Assembly: GCA_905221605.1 (NCBI GenBank)
Contig: CAJNDS010000890.1
Span: 343,501-407,500 of the forward strand
DNA: 64,000 nt
Origin: Symbiodinium natans
Lineage: Eukaryota; Sar; Dinophyceae; Suessiales; Symbiodiniaceae
Reading direction: 5' to 3'
The first letter of the stretch is position 1. Each line of letters opens with the position of its first letter. The position numbers and the translations under genes were made by a program. Below, in pieces: positions 58,829 to 64,000 of this stretch. The notes under the pieces were generated by a model. That model saw nothing but the letters and a program-made list of their open reading frames with translations. It had not been told where the DNA came from and searched no databases.

Positions 58829-59756
58829 TTAAAGCCGACCCAGGTCGCTCGGCTGCCTTCCAGTTTGGAGGTCGGTGGCGCCCACGATCGCTTGTTTCGC
58901 AATTGTTGGTTGAGAGTTGCAGTTGACGGTTAAACCAGCTCTCAGAATGACCGTTGCCTGGAAGGCAAGTAGGCCAAAGGTGGCACTGGAGACAGCACAG
59001 GCCTGCCACACGCTCGGTCTTTAGTGAAGGCTGAATATGTGTCTGTGCGGTGTCCGACGAGTCTATGCGCATTGTCTCTGAGCGAAAGGTGAGTACGAGA
59101 AATGTTGTTTGGTTGTCAATAAGGATGAGGGCCTTCTTCCCGCTTCAGTGGCCCGCCACCACCTCTCCTTCTTTGTGCAGAATGTGGGGGCTGTGGGGAC
59201 GTAAAGCTTTCCCACTGACCTTGATCAACAGGACAGTTTTGGTAAGGTTCACTACAAGGCTCAGATCGTGCATCACTCTCAGGAGCTTGTTCAAAAATTT
59301 GGATAGCAACTCAACATCATCGGCACTCTCAATGAGCCACCGCGCAAGTGTGTCATCTGCGAAGGTGGTATCCTGTCTGTAGGGGCGCGAAAGGGCGTCC
59401 CCAAGATTGCTCAATAGTAGCGTAGAGATGGCGACCCAAAGCATGGGCGCAATTTTACATCCCTGTCTGATGCCTCGATTAGTACAAACCACCCTATCTT
59501 GGTCATTCTGTATGTGATACCTAGAGGTGTCAAGAAGGGAGATAATAGCCGCAGTCATGCCACCGTCGGCTCCAAGGCGTTTGAGGGACAGTGCTAGCGC
59601 GCGTCTATCTACCCTGTCGAATGCTTGTTTAAGATCAAGGCTTAGGATGGCGCCCCCGACGCACAGATGTTGATTAGAGGGGTCAGCTTTTCGTTCGTAT
59701 TGCGCAAATTTGCCCCCACCCCCTTTTCTGTAACAGTCCCTGAACTTTATCATCCA
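58829..59756 (-). pseudogene. LINE-type (non-LTR) reverse transcriptase fragment
   Basis: The frame 59145-59753 has the RT blocks ILSLDLKQAFDRVDRRAL (first catalytic Asp), NRGIRQGCKIAPMLW and TTFADDTLARWL (FADD catalytic pair), then NLTKTVLLI. This order and spacing is typical of non-LTR retrotransposons. After a stop, a second frame (58829-59011) continues the usual next section with QACAVSSATFGLLAF, so at least one frameshift has broken it. No endonuclease or full 5' end is seen. The copia element ends about 260 bp downstream. Confidence 0.8.
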
Positions 59757-59759
59757 AAC

Positions 59760-60900
59760 CTACACGCAGGTCTTTTTTGTTCGCTATCCCACAGTATTGG
59801 CTAGGATGATACGATGGCTACGGATGATGTTGGAATCATTTCAGTCGCCCACGATACACTCCGTGATGACCCAGTGATGAGTAGTTTTTCATCTCGTCTA
59901 GAGTTGTAGTCAGGTCACACGTCTCGTAGATAAGACGGACGCGAAATTAACCCTGTTTTACACTATACACTTTGTACAGCTCCGAGTCCGTGTGACCTCA
60001 ACCCTGGGACCCTAGCTTTGTTTTCGTCGTGGTGTCCCTTTACGTAGGGAGGAACTCTTGAACGGTGCGAGGAGTTGTGCACATTGGCGTCGTGGAAAAC
60101 CTCCATGAAGCGTTGTCGACAAAATTGGTATGTTGCTATACATTTCTTCGGCCGGGTTTGCGGGCACAGCCGCCAGCCCATGGCATGCATGCATCATGCA
60201 TGCATCATGCATGCATCTCTACGTGTGGCTTATGGCCAGAAGATTGAACATTGTGAGGAACACGTTAGCAGCCAACCGTTAGCAATCTTTTCATGAGTCA
60301 TGAGCCCCAGGACTACGACACGTGTACGGGCGACCACGGTATGAGCAGACGACGTTGTGTGAAAGATGCCATGCCGAGAGCTAGCTGCATTGCAGGCGCA
60401 GTTGATTGAGATAACCTGCCCCATCATTCACGGAGTTGCAAACACTGATTATGTTTGCTTGTTGATTCGAAGTTGTGTGCCAGGCAATGATGTTTGCCGA
60501 TGGCCGACCACGGGTTAGTGCGAGGCTCCAGCAGGAGGCTGAGGTGTTTTTGCCTGCTCGCTCAAGCCGTTCAAGCTGTAGAAACATTGGGGTTCGCACG
60601 AAACCCGCAGCAACGAGGCTGCTGTTGCTGCATCCGAGTATGGGCCTGAGTTGTCCATGAACCACTTGACACAGTTCATGAGCTGTGTTGGCTTGATTGG
60701 TATGGCAGTCACAAAACATGCCGCAAGGTGACAGATCGAGCGTATCAAGGAATGCCTTTTTGGAGGCGCTGTATTTTAGGGTTGTTAGTAAAGCAAAGGC
60801 CGGCCAATGCACAACAATGATCAATAGCGCTCGTTCAGTTTGTAGCCTGCGCCCCCGTCGAGCACAACTGCATTTGAACCCGCCAAGCCTAGAATGACAC
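59760..60900. other. Spacer without recognised gene
   Basis: Contains a small ATGCATGCATC repeat at 60183-60217 and open frames on both strands. Nothing is recognised. Confidence 0.4.
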
Positions 60901-61093
60901 AGGGCAGCCCCTGAGCGCCTACCACAGAGATGCCCGCAGAGTGTCTTGCAATAGAAGCATGGTATTCTTTCGACCAGCGTGTGGTTTTGTGATGTTGTTT
61001 GGCTCTCAAGCCTGCGAGGTCGCAAGTCCTCTGAAGCTGCAGAGCTCGCAGCATGCCGAAACATGCCAAAGAGCGAGTTGCTTTGAGGTTTAG

Positions 61094-61211
61094 GCCCTTG
61101 GAGTGGCCCAGGTTCAAGAGACTGACTGCAGAAGAGAGGGACGAGCTTGAGGACGCTGCAATGACTTGTTTCGCTGAAACCCCACGTAGATCCAAGTGCA
61201 ACAGGAAATGA
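61094..61211 (+). CDS. Possible charged exon
   Basis: After GGTTTAG the plus strand reads PLEWPRFKRLTAEERDELED then AAMTCFAETPRRSKCNRK and TGA. The charged composition is protein-like, but minus-strand frames of 126 and 340 codons overlap, so the strand is not settled. Confidence 0.3.
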
Positions 61212-64000
61212 AGACTTCCAGGTTCGAGCGCGAGGAGGTCGCGAAGTCACTGTGCGCACAGCTAACTCAATGTGCCGAGTGCAGGAACACCACAAGGCAG
61301 ACGGCACAGGTGATGGTGGTGCTGGTGACAATGGGGCAGTTCTTCCGCTGCCTGGGTGGCTTGGATGCTTTTGAAAATTCAGGCTGGCCGAAGTCTCACA
61401 CAAAGTTTCTTTCGATGACAGCGCCCAGGTTTCTCACTGCGGTGCCAGGCGCACACGCCGTCTTCTTGATCCGCAAGAGCGGATTCTGACGAAGTCTGCA
61501 GTGTTCTTTCAATATGATCATGTCGGACAGGCGTCAGCAACGTGGCAAGCAGCTCGTATGTTCTCAGTGTGTACGAGCTGCAGCCTTGGATTGAAGTTCA
61601 GCCGAGCATGTTTTCGTGTGAGACACCGGCAGTGAGGTATGCCAAAGAAAACCCGATGATGACAGCCTGGACTGTCGACTGCCTAACACAAACTACTGCC
61701 AACCAATGCAAATGATATTTGCCTGTGGGCTTTTTGATGGTTCCGCATCCCGTCAGGTTGGAACTGCAGCTTTCAGTGCTGCGGCCAGTGCATTCAGGTT
61801 CTTGGAGTCAGGGCAAGGGCCGGAGGATTGTTTGCTTCTTTTGCTGTTCGAGCCAACTTCCAACCAGCTGCTATATTTTTTGATTTGCGGGGGGAGGGTC
61901 GGGGCCAATGCCTTCATTGGAGGTCGGTCTATGACTACTTGTACCCACCAGAGGACGTTGGCTTGCGTGAACAATTGTTACAGGCTCAGCTGCCAAAACA
62001 TAGTTTCAGGATGCCGGCTGGCTGGGTGGTTGGGATGCTGGCTTGCTGAGTGGTGGTGCTGTGGCGCGCTCCAAAGCTTTTGTGGTGACAGTTCTCCTTC
62101 CGTTCTCTGGCAGTACAGACGCCCGGAGGCTGGGGGCTGGTTTAGCAGCACAGCCGCAGTCCTGGCGACATGTTTGAGCTCGTCGTAGGAGGGGTGCCCA
62201 TACTTGGCAGTTTGCCTAGCTCCTGCTTCTGGAAACATGCTCCTTGCGTTGCCAGACTTCCTCCAGCAGCTGGTTTGGGGGTGGTGTCGGAGCCCAGGAC
62301 GGACCTGTAGCGTGAATAGATGGAGATCGTTTGAGCATCCTCTCTTGCAGTCGAGTTGATCAAATCGATGTGCCCATGGCATGCAGGGTTTCAAAGACGT
62401 GCTCTTTTGCATAAAAGTGCTTGCGAGATCTTTGTCCAGGCAGATGCGGCAGATGCATCGGGCTCGGGTGGTTGGTTCGGCTTTGGCGGCTCCGCGACCT
62501 CCGCCGCTGCCGGCGGGGCCGCAGCCGGCGGGGCTGCAGCTGGCGGGGCAGCGGCAGCTGGTGGCTGGTTCGGTGGGCTCTTCGGAGGTGGCATTGGCTT
62601 CTGCTGCATTTTGTCACAAGCACGGCTGGATGGGAGGTTTGCTGGCGACTGGTGGCCTTTCGTAAGTCTAGCATCTGCTGCAGGATCCAGTGGAGAAGAC
62701 AAGGGCCAGGCACAACCTGTCCCATGGTATAGAAATTTCATGGCTACAAGCAGCTGCGTCTTATGACACGCACAGCATTTTCGGTTCACCGGTTCGAGAT
62801 GGCTAGGGTCGAGAAGTCTGCATACTCTTCATTGTTAGTGCCTCCGGCAAAGAATGACCGTGCGTGTGAAAATGATTACGGTCGCTCCAGATATTGTGGG
62901 AAAGGACCGCCGAGGATGGGGGACGGGGGGGGGACGATTCTGGCTCGGAGCGCTTTCTTGTTTAGGGGTATATAAGTTTGCGCCATTGTGAACTGCCTTC
63001 TGCGTCTGGCAATCGGCTTGCTATTGGTGTCAACATCAGTCCACAAGCAGCTGTTGTGGTAGCTGCAAGCCAAACACAGCACCAAAACTGCTGACGAATG
63101 TGACTCACGAGATCTTCCAGTGGTCCTCTCAAAATCGGTTCATCGATACTCATAGCACGTCTCAGCACCTTGACTTGTTATCTTGTGTTCCATGATTTTC
63201 AAGGATGGCATTGAGCAGGAAATCGCCGTGTCTTCGTCATCGCGTGCGAAGACTGTACCTCACGACCCAATCCCTGGTCAAGTGCCCGTGTTCGCAACCA
63301 AAGACTCAAGGAACATGAACATGCAGTCGAAATGTCAGCGCATTACCCGACCTCGTGAGCTTGACATTTTGTTGGCCTTCCTGCCATCCAGCATCCCCAC
63401 GCGAATTTCAGCAAACTACTCGGAGGTATAATTCAGAGATGCTACAGGGCGGGATAGCAGCACACAGTGGCATGCAGCCTTCTTGCGGCCTCTTCCGTGG
63501 AGTTCCTGAAGATGGGATCCTACGCGGTCGCCTTCTGGTTGCAAAGTCGTCCCTAGTCCGCAACACGCTGACAAGATCCGTACTTGAAGCGAGGAGTTGG
63601 TGCTGGTCGGTGGCTGCTGCAAGCAGGTCTCATTGCTGTCATTGTAGCTTGACTGCACGTCTGGTGATGAGTAGGGTGACGTAATGAGGGCCAGGTGGGG
63701 TGTCTGTTGCTTGCCAGGATGTATGACAAGACCTCAGAAGCATACTCAGGATATACTCAGGTACCTGTATTAAAAGGGGCCCGTCAGCTGGCTTAGTTCT
63801 TGGAATGGCAGATGAGGCACTGGCTGTGTGCGTCTTGGACCCAGCTTCTGACCGCTTTTCTGCTGAGACCTTTGCCAACCAAAAGATGCCGAGGTTCTGG
63901 TCTTCGTTTTACTTCTGAGCGAGTCATTGGTGTTGTTCATCGTCACGCTGTCAGTTTCTTGTCATTCTTTCGTCCCGGAAGGGGACTTGGAGACCTGTGT
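61212..64000. other. Region with unassigned open frames
   Basis: Plus-strand stretches such as VYDYLYPPEDVGLREQLLQA (about 61927-61986), a Gly/Ala-rich block with GGWFGFGGSATSAAAGGAAA (62467-62600) and the frame 63183-63431 look possible, but each has competing frames on the other strand. No domain is recognised. Confidence 0.3.

Noticed and set aside
60381-61403. 340-codon minus-strand open frame
   Set aside because: Cys/Ser/Leu-rich composition typical of an antisense shadow; overlaps a charged plus-strand frame; nothing recognised.

Overview
The window looks like the end of a nuclear chromosome, or a block of subtelomere, from a dinoflagellate. Three lines of evidence point there. The telomere-type repeat is TTTAGGG/CCCTAAA. 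A nucleus-encoded, intron-split C-terminal half of cytochrome c oxidase subunit II (cox2b) is present; a split nuclear cox2 is known from dinoflagellates, apicomplexans and some green algae. Introns include GC and GA 5' splice sites with AGG-type direct repeats at both ends, and the LTRs of a copia element carry a 12-base match to the 3' end of the dinoflagellate spliced leader. No species can be named from sequence alone.

Region 1 (1 to about 36.5 kb). About sixty telomeric-repeat arrays in both orientations are separated by islands of 80-1200 bp. The islands are not junk: many hold short exons, nearly all on the minus strand (transcribed toward position 1). Two genes were rebuilt exon by exon with consistent splice phases: cox2b (6300-8951) and an aspartyl/asparaginyl beta-hydroxylase (27075-31922). 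Coiled-coil genes (104-4776, 5132-5381, 12249-13771) and several unrecognised genes fill the rest. The telomeric arrays therefore lie mainly in introns and spacers, sometimes only a few bases from a splice site. Two families of short palindromic MITE-like elements are scattered in the same introns.

Region 2 (36.5-49.4 kb). Telomeric arrays stop almost completely and other repeats take over: a 10-bp satellite (just before the boundary, 35.75-36.0 kb), a GGATAAG-type higher-order repeat, a 57-bp perfect inverted repeat, G-rich and TTCGAAGG minisatellites, and shuffled duplicated modules. A frameshifted cysteine-rich multi-membrane protein gene lies at 40.5-41.3 kb (minus).

Region 3 (49.4-58.6 kb). 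A nearly intact Ty1/copia LTR retrotransposon (about 9.15 kb) has LTRs differing by few substitutions, an initiator-Met-like primer binding site, gag-protease-integrase in one frame and integrase end-RT-RNase H in the next. The second frame carries an unusual extension of about 670 residues with a zinc ribbon and a coiled coil.

Region 4 (58.6-64 kb). A broken LINE-type reverse transcriptase abuts the copia element. The rest has open frames on both strands that I cannot assign.
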